Shown: positions 39,864-50,417 of the stretch, piece after piece
How the letters are laid out: each line of letters begins with the position of its first letter
Numbering within the stretch: position 1 is the stretch's first letter
Assembly (NCBI RefSeq): GCF_001477055.1
Contig: NZ_LDRK01000011.1
Coordinates: forward strand, 1-52,878
Length of the DNA: 52,878 nt
Direction: 5' to 3'
Origin: Leucobacter chromiiresistens
GTDB lineage: Bacteria > Actinomycetota > Actinomycetes > Actinomycetales > Microbacteriaceae
Program-made: the position numbers and the translations under genes
The notes under the pieces: generated by a model
The model's input: the letters and a program-made list of their open reading frames with translations, nothing else
Databases searched by the model: none
Told to the model about the DNA's origin: nothing

Positions 39864-42308
39864 CTACGTGCGGGCGCGCTTCGGCGGCGTGCCCTCCTCG
39901 GCTGCCGGAGCGATCACGGCGGTGACGTCGGTCGTCGTGCTCGGCGCGGCGAGCGTGACCTCGTCGACCGCCGCCCGCGATCCGCCGCCGCTGCTCAGCT
40001 CGGCGACCGCGGTCACCTCCTTGCGCACCCCGCCCAGACGTCGGCGGCGATCGCTGGATCGGGCGAGATCGCGGCGCAGGCGCCGGTCGCCGTGGTACAG
40101 GATCGCCTGCCAGTTCACCTCGGCGTCGGGGTCGACCGGGCTCTTCCGCTGCGCCTTCGGCGGCTTCGGCACGACGTACAACCACCCGACGATGCCGAGC
40201 ACGGCGTCCACGATCGCGGCCCGCAGACCGATGTAGGAGACCGCCGCCCAGGTCGCCATGATCGCGTTGAACGCCGCGAATACGAAGTTGCCCCAGTTGC
40301 CGAGCGTGAAATCGCGGTAGGCGGTGAGCACCGAGAAGGCGATGATGACGAACGGGAGGATCACGTAGATCGCGGGCGACGCCGTGCGGCCGGTCACCTT
40401 CGGGGTCCGGGCGAAGGGGATCTTCTCCCCCGTGACGCCCTGCTGCATCGACTTCAGCACGCCGGCGAGGTTCACGGGGAGCAGCACCAGGTTGAACCCG
40501 TAGATGCGGAAGATGTCGCTGAGGCGGTGCCCGCTCGCCCGCAGGTCGAGCGCCTGCGAGATGAAGTAGGGCAGCGCGGCGGCCACGACGAGCGGGCTCA
40601 GCAGGCGCGAGTCGAACGGGAAGAAGAGCAGGAAGAGCAGCCCGAAGCTCGCCCAGGCGAGCGACGACATGTAGTTCGTGCGGAGCAGCTTCTCAGTGAG
40701 GCGCACGCGAGCCGGGGTGCCCTTGCGGATGCGGATCATCTCGAACATCTTCGGCATGATGAGCAGGCCGCCGTTCGCCCACCGCCGGCGCTGCACGATG
40801 AGGGAGCCGAAGTCGGGCGGCGTCGCACTGTAGCTGAGCCGCTCCGGGTAGTTCTCGAGCGACCATCCGTGCGCTCCGAGGTCGATGCTCGACTCCGTGT
40901 CCTCGATCACGGTGCGGTCCTGCACGTAGGTGGTGATCTCGAACCCGCCGACCGTCTCGGTGACCGCGATGTCGGCGAGCGCAGCCTTCCGGATCACCGC
41001 GTTGGCCCCCACCCAGAAGGTGGCGTTGAAGTACGTGAGGCCCTGGTGCTGGATGTGCTGCAGGTCCGTGGTCGCACCGGCGATGCGCTCGATGCGCGTG
41101 GGCGCGCCGCGGAACGAGGAGTACGGCGTCTGCGTCACAGCGACGCGCTCGTTCTCGGGCTGCTCGAGCAGGTACACGAGGCGCACGCAGTAGTCGCGCA
41201 GCAGCTGGGAGTCGGCGTCGAGCGTGAGCAGATACCGGCTGTCGGGGATGACCAGATCCGGCTCCGCCCCGTCGCGGTCGCGCAGCGCTTCCAGCAGTCG
41301 CACACCGGTCTCGTCGGAGACCCGGTAGCGGCCCCCCATGAGCGAGATGTACGAGTTCAGGTTCATCGCCTTGTTCGGCTCCTGCGAGAGCGACGCGTAC
41401 TTCTTGCGCTCGAAGAAGCTCATGTCGGCGCTGAAGATCCACACGAGGCGGCGGTACAGCTGCTCGAGCCGCTCCCGATCCGGGGATCCGCCCTGCTCGT
41501 ACGCGGCGTTCAGCGCGAGCCGGGTGAGGCGCAGATCGTTCGACAGCCCGAGCAGCACCTGCTCGGCGAAGAACTCGGCCATGTGGTCTTCGATCCGCTC
41601 CGACGCGGCGAACTCGTCGAGCCACTGCGCGGCTGCGGCGTACGCGTCGGCAGCCCGCTTCGCGTCGTCCGGTCCCGGCACCTCGGGTGCCGTCTCCGCG
41701 AAGACGCGCATCGCCTCGCGCGCCTGCTGCAGGGGCGCCTCCAGCGCCACCGCGATCTCTCCGAGCAGCCCGCGGGTGCGGTTGAGTCGGTCGAGCGCCT
41801 CTCCCGTCAGCCCGGCCTCGCGGTCGTCGATGAGCAGCACGACGCGCACCGAGGGGAACTCCTGGAGCGCCGCCGACCAGAGCGTGTAGCGCACCACCTC
41901 CGGCTCCTCGTCGTAGCTCGGGATCAGCACGGTGACATCCGAGTCGGACTCGGCGAAGTGCTCGTCGATCAGCGCGCGCTCGACGCGCCGGTGCTCGCGG
42001 AAGCGCACGAGGGCTCCGTAGCGGGCGGTGAGGTACATGAGCGCCGAGAAGGTCAGCGCGGTGACGGTGAGACCGTAGATCCACGTCTGCACGTGGAAGA
42101 CGAACGACTCGGTCGGCCCCTCGATGACCATGCGCACGATCGTCGTGATCATGTAGAAGAACCAGGCGAGCACCGTGATGACGATGGCGGCGCGCGCCCA
42201 GACGACAGCGCCGCCGCTCGGTCGCGAATGCATGATCGCGAGCGGTTCGGAGCGGCGCTCCGCTCCCCATTGCCGGCGCCGCGACGACGCCACTGCTGCT
42301 TCAGCCAC
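39864..42308 (-). CDS. Large cellulose-synthase-like GT2 glycosyltransferase
   Basis: An 814-aa processive GT2 enzyme. Two helices (about residues 38-60 and 75-95) precede the catalytic region: TVLIPSYDEEPE, the UDP-binding Asp pair 161-162, DAD 364-366, the catalytic IEDTES (468-470) and QRRRW 506-510. A helical insert of about 140 residues (165-305) between the first two motifs is unusual compared with BcsA/PgaC and may be an accessory or dimer surface. At least four C-terminal helices follow, then a charged tail of about 100 residues. There is no PilZ domain. GTG at 42308 follows GGGGG; ATG at 42233 is an alternative. Confidence 0.9.
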   Translation of the reverse strand: MAEAAVASSRRRQWGAERRSEPLAIMHSRPSGGAVVWARAAIVITVLAWFFYMITTIVRMVIEGPTESFVFHVQTWIYGLTVTALTFSALMYLTARYGALVRFREHRRVERALIDEHFAESDSDVTVLIPSYDEEPEVVRYTLWSAALQEFPSVRVVLLIDDREAGLTGEALDRLNRTRGLLGEIAVALEAPLQQAREAMRVFAETAPEVPGPDDAKRAADAYAAAAQWLDEFAASERIEDHMAEFFAEQVLLGLSNDLRLTRLALNAAYEQGGSPDRERLEQLYRRLVWIFSADMSFFERKKYASLSQEPNKAMNLNSYISLMGGRYRVSDETGVRLLEALRDRDGAEPDLVIPDSRYLLTLDADSQLLRDYCVRLVYLLEQPENERVAVTQTPYSSFRGAPTRIERIAGATTDLQHIQHQGLTYFNATFWVGANAVIRKAALADIAVTETVGGFEITTYVQDRTVIEDTESSIDLGAHGWSLENYPERLSYSATPPDFGSLIVQRRRWANGGLLIMPKMFEMIRIRKGTPARVRLTEKLLRTNYMSSLAWASFGLLFLLFFPFDSRLLSPLVVAAALPYFISQALDLRASGHRLSDIFRIYGFNLVLLPVNLAGVLKSMQQGVTGEKIPFARTPKVTGRTASPAIYVILPFVIIAFSVLTAYRDFTLGNWGNFVFAAFNAIMATWAAVSYIGLRAAIVDAVLGIVGWLYVVPKPPKAQRKSPVDPDAEVNWQAILYHGDRRLRRDLARSSDRRRRLGGVRKEVTAVAELSSGGGSRAAVDEVTLAAPSTTTDVTAVIAPAAEEGTPPKRART

Positions 42309-42528
42309 CCGTACCCCCGTTTGCCACCTGTGCCCGCAGCCCGATCCACCCACGGACGTGTGCTGCACTCGGGGGTCGCTTCGCGGGTGAATCCTCCCAG
42401 ACGAGTCGAATCGAGTTCGCCATGGGACAGCGCGTTGGCGCTCGTATAGCATAACTGATGGCGGAATCCGCTACAGGTGGTATCCCAGACCCGTCGGGCG
42501 AGGGCGTGGGCGCGGGCGAGGGGCTGTC
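42309..42528. other. Divergent promoter region, large GT2 / GH18
   Basis: 220 bp without a gene. The only AT-rich patch (TATAGCATAACT, around 42443-42454) reads as a -10 candidate on both strands and is the likely shared promoter core. Toward the GH18 gene the DNA becomes a GGCGAGGGCGTGGGCGCGGGC purine-rich run. Confidence 0.4.
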
Positions 42529-44205
42529 ATGGCGAAGTGGTATCCGGGCAGGAAGCTGTCTCTGACGCGGCTCAGCATCGTGCTGGTCGTGATCGGGGGT
42601 CTCATCGGCGGAGGCGTGTACGCCTGGTCGCGGGTGCAGGACGTGCAGGTCGCGTCCGAGCGCACCCCCTGGTTCGACGCCTACGTGGACGTCACCGCCA
42701 CCCCCGCCTTCCCCTTCGAGTCGCCGGGCGAGGACGGGCAGAAGAACGTGGTGCTGTCGTTCATCGTCGCCGATCCCGACGACGCGTGCACGCCCTCCTG
42801 GGGCGGGTACTACGGTCTCGACGCGGCGGAGAGCGCGCTCGACCTCGACCGCAAGCTGCAGCGGCTGCGCAACCTGGGCGGCTCGGCGATGGTCTCGTTC
42901 GGCGGGCAGGCCAACCACGACATCGCGTACGAGTGCGAGGACGCGGACCGGCTCGTGGAGGGCTACACCAGCGTGGTCGATCGCTACGACCTGGCGAGCA
43001 TCGACATGGACATCGAGGGCGCGTTCCTGGCCGACGAGGACGGCATCGCGCGGCAGGCCGAGGCGATCCGCACGGTGCAGGACGCCCGCGAGGACGGGCT
43101 CGACGTGTGGCTGACGCTGCCGGTCGCCCCCGACGGCCTGACGTTCGAGGGGCTGCAGGCCATTCGCGCCTACCTCAAGGCGGGCGTCGACCTGGCGGGC
43201 GTGAACGTCATGACGATGAACTTCAACTCGGAGTCGGAGCGGGACTTCTCCCCCGCCGTGGAGAGCAGTCTGCGCGCGACGCAGTCGCAGCTGCGCTCGC
43301 TGTACCAGGAGATCGACGCCCCCATCGGCGACGCGACCGCGTGGAGCCGGGTCGCGGCGACGCCCATGATCGGGCAGAACGACACCCGCAAGGACGTCTT
43401 CACCCTGGCCGACGCGGAGCGGCTCTCGGCGTTCGCCGACGAGCAGGGCATGGCGCGCATGTCGATGTGGTCGCTCAACCGCGATCAGCAGTGCTCGGCG
43501 AACTGGCCCGACCCGAAGCAGGTCTCCGATTCGTGCAGCGGCGTCGTGCAGGAGCGGGGCGACTTCTCGAAGATCCTGCGCGAGCACCGCTCCGGAGCGA
43601 TCTCGCAGGTTGCGGAAGCCGTGGAGAGCGACGGGCCGGTCGAGCTCGTCGAGGACGACCCTGAGACGAGCCCGTACCCCATCTGGACCGAGACCACCGC
43701 GTATCCCGCCGAGACGAAGGTGGTCTGGCACCGCAACGTGTACGAGGCGAAGTGGTGGACGGAGGGCGATCAGCCCGACCTCGCCGCGGAGAACGGATCG
43801 CAGCCCTGGCGCCTGCTCGGCCCCGTGCTGCCCGGCGAGAAGCCGATCGAACGGCCCGAGCTGCCCGCCGGCGCCTACCCCGCCTGGGATGCGTCGCAGG
43901 AGTACCGCCGGGGTGAGCGGGTGCTGTTCGACGGCGACGGGTTCGAGGCGAAGTGGTACTCGCGCGGCGACAGCCCCGACGCGGCGCTCGTGCAACCGCA
44001 GGATTCGCCGTGGCGCGCACTCACCGATGCCGAGATCGCCGAGGTGATCGGGTCGTCGAACGAGGCGTCGACGGGAGCGAACGGATCGGGCGCCGCGGTG
44101 CGGGCCGACGCGTCGAGCGACAGTGCCGGCGGCGGAGCGAACGACGGCGGCTCGGGCGCCGACGGGTCGGACGCCGACGGCGGCTCGGGCGCCGACGGGT
44201 CGTAG
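42529..44205 (+). CDS. Membrane-anchored GH18 (chitinase-like) hydrolase with two CBM5/12 modules
   Basis: A 558-aa exported glycosidase. A basic head and one hydrophobic helix (about residues 13-33) without a clear cleavage site suggest a signal anchor. The TIM barrel (about 50-340) has VVLSFIVADPDD, MVSFGG and the GH18 catalytic motif SIDMDIEG with Asp159, Asp161 and acid Glu163 all present. Two chitin-binding type-3 modules follow (about 380-418 and 449-485), each with Tyr-Pro-x-Trp and an AKWW/AKWY-(T/S)-x-GD-x-PD end. The tail is a repeated Gly/Ser/Ala/Asp block. GAGGGG lies 6 nt before the ATG. Divergent from the large GT2, so it may trim or release the polymer. Confidence 0.9.
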   Translation: MAKWYPGRKLSLTRLSIVLVVIGGLIGGGVYAWSRVQDVQVASERTPWFDAYVDVTATPAFPFESPGEDGQKNVVLSFIVADPDDACTPSWGGYYGLDAAESALDLDRKLQRLRNLGGSAMVSFGGQANHDIAYECEDADRLVEGYTSVVDRYDLASIDMDIEGAFLADEDGIARQAEAIRTVQDAREDGLDVWLTLPVAPDGLTFEGLQAIRAYLKAGVDLAGVNVMTMNFNSESERDFSPAVESSLRATQSQLRSLYQEIDAPIGDATAWSRVAATPMIGQNDTRKDVFTLADAERLSAFADEQGMARMSMWSLNRDQQCSANWPDPKQVSDSCSGVVQERGDFSKILREHRSGAISQVAEAVESDGPVELVEDDPETSPYPIWTETTAYPAETKVVWHRNVYEAKWWTEGDQPDLAAENGSQPWRLLGPVLPGEKPIERPELPAGAYPAWDASQEYRRGERVLFDGDGFEAKWYSRGDSPDAALVQPQDSPWRALTDAEIAEVIGSSNEASTGANGSGAAVRADASSDSAGGGANDGGSGADGSDADGGSGADGS

Positions 44206-44284
44206 GCGCCGGGCCGGGGGTCGGTCGCCGACGGGTCGGAGGCGCCGGGCGGCGGTTCCGGCGCATCCGGGCCGGTGAGGATCG

Positions 44285-44323
44285 CGCAGCGGGTCCGGGG
44301 CTCGCGGCTCCGGGCCCGCTGCG
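44285..44323. terminator. Bidirectional terminator between GH18 and helicase genes
   Basis: A 14-bp stem CGCAGCGGGTCCGG / CCGGGCCCGCTGCG (one G-U pair) with an 11-nt loop, just before the helicase stop on the opposite strand. Confidence 0.6.
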
Positions 44324-44327
44324 TCGT

Positions 44328-46919
44328 TCACTCCGCGAACGGACCGACGCGCTCCACGCGCACGACGGGTTCGCCCTCGGCTTCGGATTCCGCGAGGTCG
44401 ACGGACCCCTCGATCGCCCAGTCGTGGTCGCCGCGCGGGTCGAGCAGCACCTGCCGGAAGCGCCAGAACCCCTCGGGCGCACTGCTGCGGTCGAGTTCGA
44501 GCAGGGACGCGGCGCGCGCGTCGGCGTCGATGCGGATGTCGTCGTACTCGTCGAAGTAGCGGGCCAGGGCGTCGCGCCACTTCTGCTCGCCGAAGCCGCG
44601 TGCCGCGTCGAGTTCCGCGAGCTCGCCGTAGCGCTCGAATGCGGCGGCCTGCACGCGCCGGAAGAGCGTGTTGCGCAGCATCACGAGGAAGGCGCGCTGA
44701 TTCGTGAGTACGGAGCGCGTGGGCGGTGCGAGCGCTGCAGCGGTCTCGGCACCGTCGGCTTCGAGGCCGAGCAGGGCGCGCGCTCGCCTGAGCGCCTCGG
44801 GATCGGGGTTCGACAGCTCCTCCCACTCGTCGATCAGACTGGAATCCACCTGCCGCACGAGCTCTCCGAGCCAGTCGATGAGCTCCTCGAGCTCGGGGCT
44901 CTTCGCACGCTCGGGCACCGTGCGCTCGATCGCCCGGAACGCGTCGCTGAGATATCGCAGCACGCCGCCCTCCGAGCGGCCGAGCTGATAGAACGAGACG
45001 AGGTCGCGGAAGCCGAACGCGCGCTCCACCATGTCGCGCACCACCGACTTCGGCTGGAGTGCGAAATCGCGGGCCCACGGCACTTCGGCGACGTACGCCG
45101 CGAACGCCTCGTCCAGCAACTCCTTGAGCGGCTGCGGGTAGGTGACCGCTTCGAGCAGCTCCATGCGCTCGTCGTACTCGATGCCCTCGGCCTTCATCGC
45201 CGCGACGGCTTCGCCGCGTGCCCGGTGCTCCTGGGCGCGGAGGATCGCGCGCGGGTTCTCGAGAGTGGCCTCGATGATCGAGATCACGTCGAGCGCGTAC
45301 GTCTCCGCATCGGGGTCGAGCAGCTCGATCGCCGCGAGCGCGAACGGCGACAGCGGCTGATTCAGGGCGAAGTTCGCCTGCAGTTCGACGGTGAGGCGCA
45401 GCAGGCGCTGGCCGCGCTCGTCGACGTGCACCTCGACGATGCCGCCCTGCCGCAGGGTGCGGAAGATGGCGAGCGCCGTGCGAGCGTGCGCGAACTGCGC
45501 GGGCCGCGGCTCGTGGCTGTCGAACACCAGGGTGCGCATCGTCTCCAGCGCCTCCCCCTCGCGCGTCTCACCGCGCCCGATGACGCCCAGCACCATCGCG
45601 TGGGTGACGCGCATGCGGCTGACGAGGGGTTCGGGCTGCGAGCCGACGAGCTTCTCCAGCGTGCCCTCGCTCCACGCGACGAATCCCTGGGGCGGCGACT
45701 TCTTCTTCGCCGGCTTCGCCTTCTTGCCCCCGGTCGCCTTCGCGGCGGCTTTCGCGGCTGCCTTCGCGTTCTCGACCTCGTGCTCGGGCGCGAGCGCGAC
45801 GACGTCGCCCTCCGTGTCGAACCCGGCCCGCCCGGCTCGGCCCGCGATCTGATGGAACTCGCGGGCGGAGAGCCGCCGCATCTTCTCGCCGTCGAACTTG
45901 GTGAGCGCGGTGATGACGACGGTGCGGATCGGGACGTTGATGCCCACGCCGAGCGTGTCGGTGCCGCAGATCACGCGGAGCAGACCGCGCTGCGCGAGCT
46001 GCTCCACGAGGCGCCGGTAGCGCGGGAGCATGCCCGCGTGGTGCACGCCGATGCCGGAGCGCACGAGGCGCGACAGGGTCGAGCCGAAGCCGGTGGAGAA
46101 GCGGAAGTCGCCGATGGCCGACGCGATCTCGTCGCGTCCGGCGCGATCGACGATGCGGATGCTCGAGAGCGCCTGCGCCTGCTCGACGGCGTGCGACTGG
46201 TTGAAGTGCACGAGGTAGGCGGGCGTCTGCCGGTCTTCGATGAGCTGCTCCACCACCTCGTGGGCCGGGGCGACCTCGTACGAGAACGTCAACGGCACCG
46301 GTCGTTCGACGCCGGTGACGAGCGCGGTGTCGCGACCGGTGCGCCGGGAGAGGTCGTCGGCGAGCTCGGAGACGTCGCCGAGCGTGGCCGACATCAGCAG
46401 GAACTGGGCGTCGTGCATGAGCAGCAGCGGCACCTGCCACGCCCACCCGCGATCGGGCTCGGCGTAGAAGTGGAACTCGTCCATCACCACCTGCGTGATG
46501 CCGCCGGCCGAGCGGTCGCGAATGGCGAGATTGGCGAGGATCTCGGCGGTGCAGCAGAGGATCGGCGCGTCGGGGTTGATCGATGTGTCGCCCGTGACCA
46601 TGCCGACCCGGTCCGCGCCGAACACGTCGACGAGATCGAAGAACTTCTCGCTCACGAGCGCCTTGATGGGTGCCGTGTATACGGTGCGCCGCCCTTCGGC
46701 GAGGGCGATGAAGTGCGCTCCGATGGCGACGAGCGACTTCCCGGTTCCGGTCGGAGTCGCGAGGATCACGTTGCTGCCGAGCGCGATGCCGAGCACCGCC
46801 TCCTCCTGCGCGGGGTAGAGGCGGAGCGCGCGCTGCTCCCACGCCCACTCCTCGAAGGCCGCGAACGCCTCGTCCGATTCGTCGAAGTGCGTGCCGTCGA
46901 GTACGGTTCCCAGGCTCAT
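44328..46919 (-). CDS. DEAD/DEAH (Ski2-like) helicase with DUF3516 C-terminal region
   Basis: An 863-aa superfamily 2 helicase. The Q-like head is LYPAQEEA, motif [10 protein letters not shown] (54-62), motif II DEFH (147-150), motif III SAT (177-179), motif [13 protein letters not shown] and motif [16 protein letters not shown] Lys/Ala insert (about 395-415) precedes the DUF3516 region, which fills the rest. The protein resembles a conserved actinobacterial family thought to act on RNA or DNA; the substrate is undefined. The ATG overlaps the DUF2130 stop (ATGA), so the two are made together. Confidence 0.9.
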   Translation of the reverse strand: MSLGTVLDGTHFDESDEAFAAFEEWAWEQRALRLYPAQEEAVLGIALGSNVILATPTGTGKSLVAIGAHFIALAEGRRTVYTAPIKALVSEKFFDLVDVFGADRVGMVTGDTSINPDAPILCCTAEILANLAIRDRSAGGITQVVMDEFHFYAEPDRGWAWQVPLLLMHDAQFLLMSATLGDVSELADDLSRRTGRDTALVTGVERPVPLTFSYEVAPAHEVVEQLIEDRQTPAYLVHFNQSHAVEQAQALSSIRIVDRAGRDEIASAIGDFRFSTGFGSTLSRLVRSGIGVHHAGMLPRYRRLVEQLAQRGLLRVICGTDTLGVGINVPIRTVVITALTKFDGEKMRRLSAREFHQIAGRAGRAGFDTEGDVVALAPEHEVENAKAAAKAAAKATGGKKAKPAKKKSPPQGFVAWSEGTLEKLVGSQPEPLVSRMRVTHAMVLGVIGRGETREGEALETMRTLVFDSHEPRPAQFAHARTALAIFRTLRQGGIVEVHVDERGQRLLRLTVELQANFALNQPLSPFALAAIELLDPDAETYALDVISIIEATLENPRAILRAQEHRARGEAVAAMKAEGIEYDERMELLEAVTYPQPLKELLDEAFAAYVAEVPWARDFALQPKSVVRDMVERAFGFRDLVSFYQLGRSEGGVLRYLSDAFRAIERTVPERAKSPELEELIDWLGELVRQVDSSLIDEWEELSNPDPEALRRARALLGLEADGAETAAALAPPTRSVLTNQRAFLVMLRNTLFRRVQAAAFERYGELAELDAARGFGEQKWRDALARYFDEYDDIRIDADARAASLLELDRSSAPEGFWRFRQVLLDPRGDHDWAIEGSVDLAESEAEGEPVVRVERVGPFAE

Positions 46920-48361
46920 GCGCGTGCGCTCCCGCTCTGCTCGGCGCCCGCAGCCGCGTCCGCGTCCGCGTCTCCGCGTGCGAGTTCGGCGAACTTGCGC
47001 TGCATCGTCGGGTTGCCGCGCGTCAGCTTCTTGATGGTGACGCCCTGCGCCTTGTCGTTCGCGAGTCGCAGGTTGTTCTCCGATTTCAGCAGGTTGTCCT
47101 TGACCTTCTGCATCTCGGCGATGGACGTGTCGATGCGCTTGATCGCCTCCTGGAACTGGCGGGAGGCGAGATCGTAGTTTCGGCCGAATGCGTCTTTGAA
47201 GCCGTCGAGCTCGCTCTCGAAGTGCGTGATGTCGATGTTCTGCGACTTCACCTGCTCGAGCTCGGCCTTGACCTGCGCCGAGTTGAGGGCCGCATTGCGC
47301 AGGAGCGTGATGAGCGGGATGAAGAACTGCGGCCGGATCACGTACATCTTCGGGTACCGGTGCGAGACATCCACGATGCCGCCGTTGTAGAGCTCGCTCT
47401 CGGGCTCGAGCAGCGACACGAGCACGGCGTACTCGCAGCCCTTCTCACGGCGGTCCTTGTCGAGCTCTTTCAGGAAGTCCTCATTGCGGTGCTTCGACGC
47501 CGTGCCGTCGGCCTCGTTCTTCATCTCGAACATGATCGACACGATCTCGATGCCGCTGACGTCGCGATCTCTGAAGATGAAGTCGCCCTTGCTCCCCGTG
47601 CGGGCGTCATTGTCCTTCTCGAAGTAGGCGTTCGGGAACGCGGTGGCCCGGATCTGGTTGAAGGTCACCTCGCAGTGCTGCTCGAGCGTCTCGCCGACCA
47701 TCTTCGTCGACAGGCGCGCCTTGAAGTCTTTGAGCCGCTCGATCTCCCCGTCGCGGTCCTTCAGCTGCAGCGCGTGGTGCTCCTTGAGCGAGCGCTCCGC
47801 GAGCTGCTTCTCGAGGGCGGCGCGCTCCAGTTCGTTCTTGAGCTCGTCGCGCTCCCGCGCGACGGCGCTCACGGCTTCTGAGAGCTCGAGCTTCTGGGCG
47901 AGCTCCATCGAGGCGATCCTCGCGCGGAGCTCCTGCAGCTCGGTCTCCCGAGCGACCGCCTCCTGCCGTGCTGCAGCCTCGAGCTTCGCCTCGGCGAGCG
48001 CGATCGCCGCCTCCTGCTCGCGACGGGCCTGCTCGAGCTGCCCCGCGAGCGCATCGCGATCCTTCTCGACCGCGCTCAGCGCTTCGGCGACCGCGAGCTT
48101 CTGCGCGGTCGCGCTCGCCTCCACGCGCGCCTGCAGCTGCTGAATCTCGGCGTCCTTCTCCGCTGCGGCCCGCTGCAGACGTGCGGCGGAGTCGGCCTCG
48201 GCGAGCTGCAGTGCTTGGCGCTTGTCCTGCTCCGCGAGCACCAGGCGCTCGTGCAGCTGCGCCTCGAACTCGCTGTCGCGCACCTGTTTCACGATGTCGG
48301 CGTAGCCCGCCTCGTCGACGGTGAACGCCCTCTGGCAGTGCGGGCACATGATCTCGTGCAC
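46916..48361 (-). CDS. DUF2130 protein: coiled coil plus PD-(D/E)XK nuclease-like domain
   Basis: A 481-aa protein. Residues 1-20 carry a half zinc ribbon ([13 protein letters not shown]), about 30-225 is a long Glu/Ala/Arg heptad coiled coil, and about 225-420 is the DUF2130 core. That core shows a PD-(D/E)XK arrangement: Asp260 in KGDFIFRD, Glu279 and Lys281 in MFEMKNE. A helical C-terminal part (about 380-470) is also coiled-coil-like. GTG at 48361 has an excellent AAGGAGG; longer frames upstream lack support. It is translated just before the helicase with an ATGA overlap. Nuclease activity is a family-level inference and has not been shown. Confidence 0.88.
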   Translation of the reverse strand: MHEIMCPHCQRAFTVDEAGYADIVKQVRDSEFEAQLHERLVLAEQDKRQALQLAEADSAARLQRAAAEKDAEIQQLQARVEASATAQKLAVAEALSAVEKDRDALAGQLEQARREQEAAIALAEAKLEAAARQEAVARETELQELRARIASMELAQKLELSEAVSAVARERDELKNELERAALEKQLAERSLKEHHALQLKDRDGEIERLKDFKARLSTKMVGETLEQHCEVTFNQIRATAFPNAYFEKDNDARTGSKGDFIFRDRDVSGIEIVSIMFEMKNEADGTASKHRNEDFLKELDKDRREKGCEYAVLVSLLEPESELYNGGIVDVSHRYPKMYVIRPQFFIPLITLLRNAALNSAQVKAELEQVKSQNIDITHFESELDGFKDAFGRNYDLASRQFQEAIKRIDTSIAEMQKVKDNLLKSENNLRLANDKAQGVTIKKLTRGNPTMQRKFAELARGDADADAAAGAEQSGSARA

Positions 48362-48509
48362 GGGAGCCTCCTTCACGAACTCACGAGCGGTCTCCTGGCG
48401 AGCACCGGGAGCGCTGCCGGGCGGCCGTCGAGCGTTCGATCGGCGACGGCGGCACACGTCAAGACTGGCACAGACCGCCGACATCGACGGCGGCGGGAGC
48501 GGGGAGCCC

Positions 48510-50417
48510 TCACCCGATGACGTCGAACTCCCGCATCAGCTTGCGCCGGGACGCCGCCGGCGACGCCTGCAGCGCGAGCAGCTCCGCGTAGATGCCGCCC
48601 GACACCGCGAGCTCGGCCGGCGTGCCGATCTCATCGATGCGGCCGTCGCGCAGCGTGACGATGCGGTCGACCTCCGCGATCGTCGACAGGCGGTGCGCGA
48701 TGATGAGCGTCGTGCGCCCGGCCATCAGCGCCTCGAGGCCGGCCTGCACCAGGCGCTCCGACTTCGTGTCGAGCGCCGACGTCGCCTCGTCGAGCACGAG
48801 GATCGGGGCGTCCTTCAGCATGGCGCGCGCCACCGCGATGCGCTGCTTCTGCCCGCCCGAGAGCTTGACCCCGCGTTCGCCGATCAGCGTGTCGTAGCCG
48901 CGTTCGAACTTCTGCACGAACCCGTCGACCGCCGCACGCCGGGCCGCTTCCTCGATCTCCTCCCGCGTCGCATCCGGCCTCCCGTACGCGATGTTCTCCG
49001 CCACGGTGCCCGAGAACAGCGCGGGCTCCTGGAAGACGACGCCGATCCTGTGGCGCAGCGCGTCGAGATCCGCCCCCGCCCCGGCGACCCGGATGGCTCC
49101 CGATCGCACGCCGTAGAGCCCCATCAGCAGATTCGTGAGCGTCGTCTTGCCGCCGCCCGACTCCCCCACGAACGCGACCCGCTCCCCCGGCGCGATGTCG
49201 AACGAGACGTCGGAGAGCACATCGGCGTCGTCGTCGTACCCGAAGTGCACGCCCTGGAACGAGATCGCGGGCGGCGCCGCACCGGCATCGGCGGCGGCGG
49301 AGGCGGCAGCAGCAGAGGCGCGGGGTGCGCGGGGTGCGCCGGGTGCGCCGGAGGGCGCGTCCGCTTCCGTCGGCCGCGATCCGCCCCCGTCGACTGCAGC
49401 CGGGTCGAGGTCCATCACCTCGAAGTACGACTTCGAGCCGGCGATGGCCCGCTGCGCGGTGTCGACGACCCAGCTCAGGCTCGTCACCGGCTGGCGCGCC
49501 ATCGCCATGAGCTGCACGAGCATCACCATCTCGCCCAGCGAGAAGAACCCGAGCACGGTGCGCACGAAGATGATCGCGTACAGCCCGAAGAAGATCGCGT
49601 GGAGCACGCCCTGCCGCAGCGCGTCCATGCGGTGCCAGTGCCTCGACTGCTCGGCGGTGAGCGACTCAGTCGCCCGGAAGCGGCTGTCGAAGGCGTCGAG
49701 CTCGCGCCGCTCGCTCACGAACGACTTCACCACCCGCATCTGCCCCACCACCTCGGCGAAGCGGCCGGAGGCGACGTCGACGTGCACGTTCTTGTCGCCC
49801 TCGAGGCGCTGCCACCTGCGGCTCGTCAGCGCCGTCAGCCAGAGGTACACGGGGTAGGCGATCGCGAGCAGCACGGCGAGCGGCCAGTAGTACCACGCGC
49901 TGATCGCGAGCACGGCGATGGTGGTGAGGATCAGGGTCACGAACATGTTCGAGAACGACTTCATGAAGTTCGTGATCTCGGAGATCGATCGGTTGAGCCG
50001 CGCCACGATGGTGCCGGTGAGCTCGTTGTCGTAGTAGCGCTGCGGCAGCGCGAGCAGCTGCTCGAAGTAGCGGGTCGACAGGATGGTGCGCATCTTGGCA
50101 CTCATCACGTCGCCCCAGTACCCGCCGATGTTGCCCACGCCGGCCTCGATCAGGCTGACCGCGAGCAGCGCGACGGCGAGCAGGATCACCGATGCGATCG
50201 TCGTCTGCACTCCGCCCGAAGCGGAGTCGGCACCACTCGCTGCGCCGCCCGCCGCGCTCGCCGCACCCACCGCGGACGAGATGACGTCGGTCGCCCGACC
50301 CGTGATGAACGGCACGGCGAGGCCGGCCGCCGTCACGACGACCGCGGCGAGCATGATGCCCGCGTAGTACGGCGCGAGCGTGCGCGTGAATTTCAGGATG
50401 CGGATCAGCACGGTCAC
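48510..50417 (-). CDS. ABC exporter, fused membrane and ATPase domains (MDR type)
   Basis: A 635-aa half-transporter that works as a dimer. Six helices span about residues 10-320, with a long Ser/Gly/Ala extracellular loop after TM1. A Pro/Ala/Gly linker of low complexity (about 345-385) joins the ATPase: Walker [10 protein letters not shown]-loop VFQEPALF, signature LSGGQKQR, Walker [13 protein letters not shown] and switch His in [11 protein letters not shown] at 50417 with GGAGG 10 nt upstream is chosen; longer frames would add an unrelated Ala-rich head. Likely exports lipid or drug-like compounds. A large inverted repeat lies upstream. Confidence 0.88.
   Translation of the reverse strand: MTVLIRILKFTRTLAPYYAGIMLAAVVVTAAGLAVPFITGRATDVISSAVGAASAAGGAASGADSASGGVQTTIASVILLAVALLAVSLIEAGVGNIGGYWGDVMSAKMRTILSTRYFEQLLALPQRYYDNELTGTIVARLNRSISEITNFMKSFSNMFVTLILTTIAVLAISAWYYWPLAVLLAIAYPVYLWLTALTSRRWQRLEGDKNVHVDVASGRFAEVVGQMRVVKSFVSERRELDAFDSRFRATESLTAEQSRHWHRMDALRQGVLHAIFFGLYAIIFVRTVLGFFSLGEMVMLVQLMAMARQPVTSLSWVVDTAQRAIAGSKSYFEVMDLDPAAVDGGGSRPTEADAPSGAPGAPRAPRASAAAASAAADAGAAPPAISFQGVHFGYDDDADVLSDVSFDIAPGERVAFVGESGGGKTTLTNLLMGLYGVRSGAIRVAGAGADLDALRHRIGVVFQEPALFSGTVAENIAYGRPDATREEIEEAARRAAVDGFVQKFERGYDTLIGERGVKLSGGQKQRIAVARAMLKDAPILVLDEATSALDTKSERLVQAGLEALMAGRTTLIIAHRLSTIAEVDRIVTLRDGRIDEIGTPAELAVSGGIYAELLALQASPAASRRKLMREFDVIG

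Noticed and set aside
37563-44205. Cellulose synthesis (bcs) operon
   Set aside because: No PilZ domain, BcsB-like subunit or GH8/GH5 cellulase; the hydrolase is GH18 with chitin-binding modules, pointing to GlcNAc polymers instead.
42301-45078. Long minus-strand frame spanning the GH18 gene
   Set aside because: Antisense shadow of the GH18 and helicase region; no motif, and it runs across a convincing terminator.
44328-50417. Defence island around the helicase and DUF2130 genes
   Set aside because: The flanking genes are housekeeping or transport types, there is no mobile-element signature, and DUF3516 helicases are broadly conserved in Actinobacteria; kept only as a low-weight possibility.
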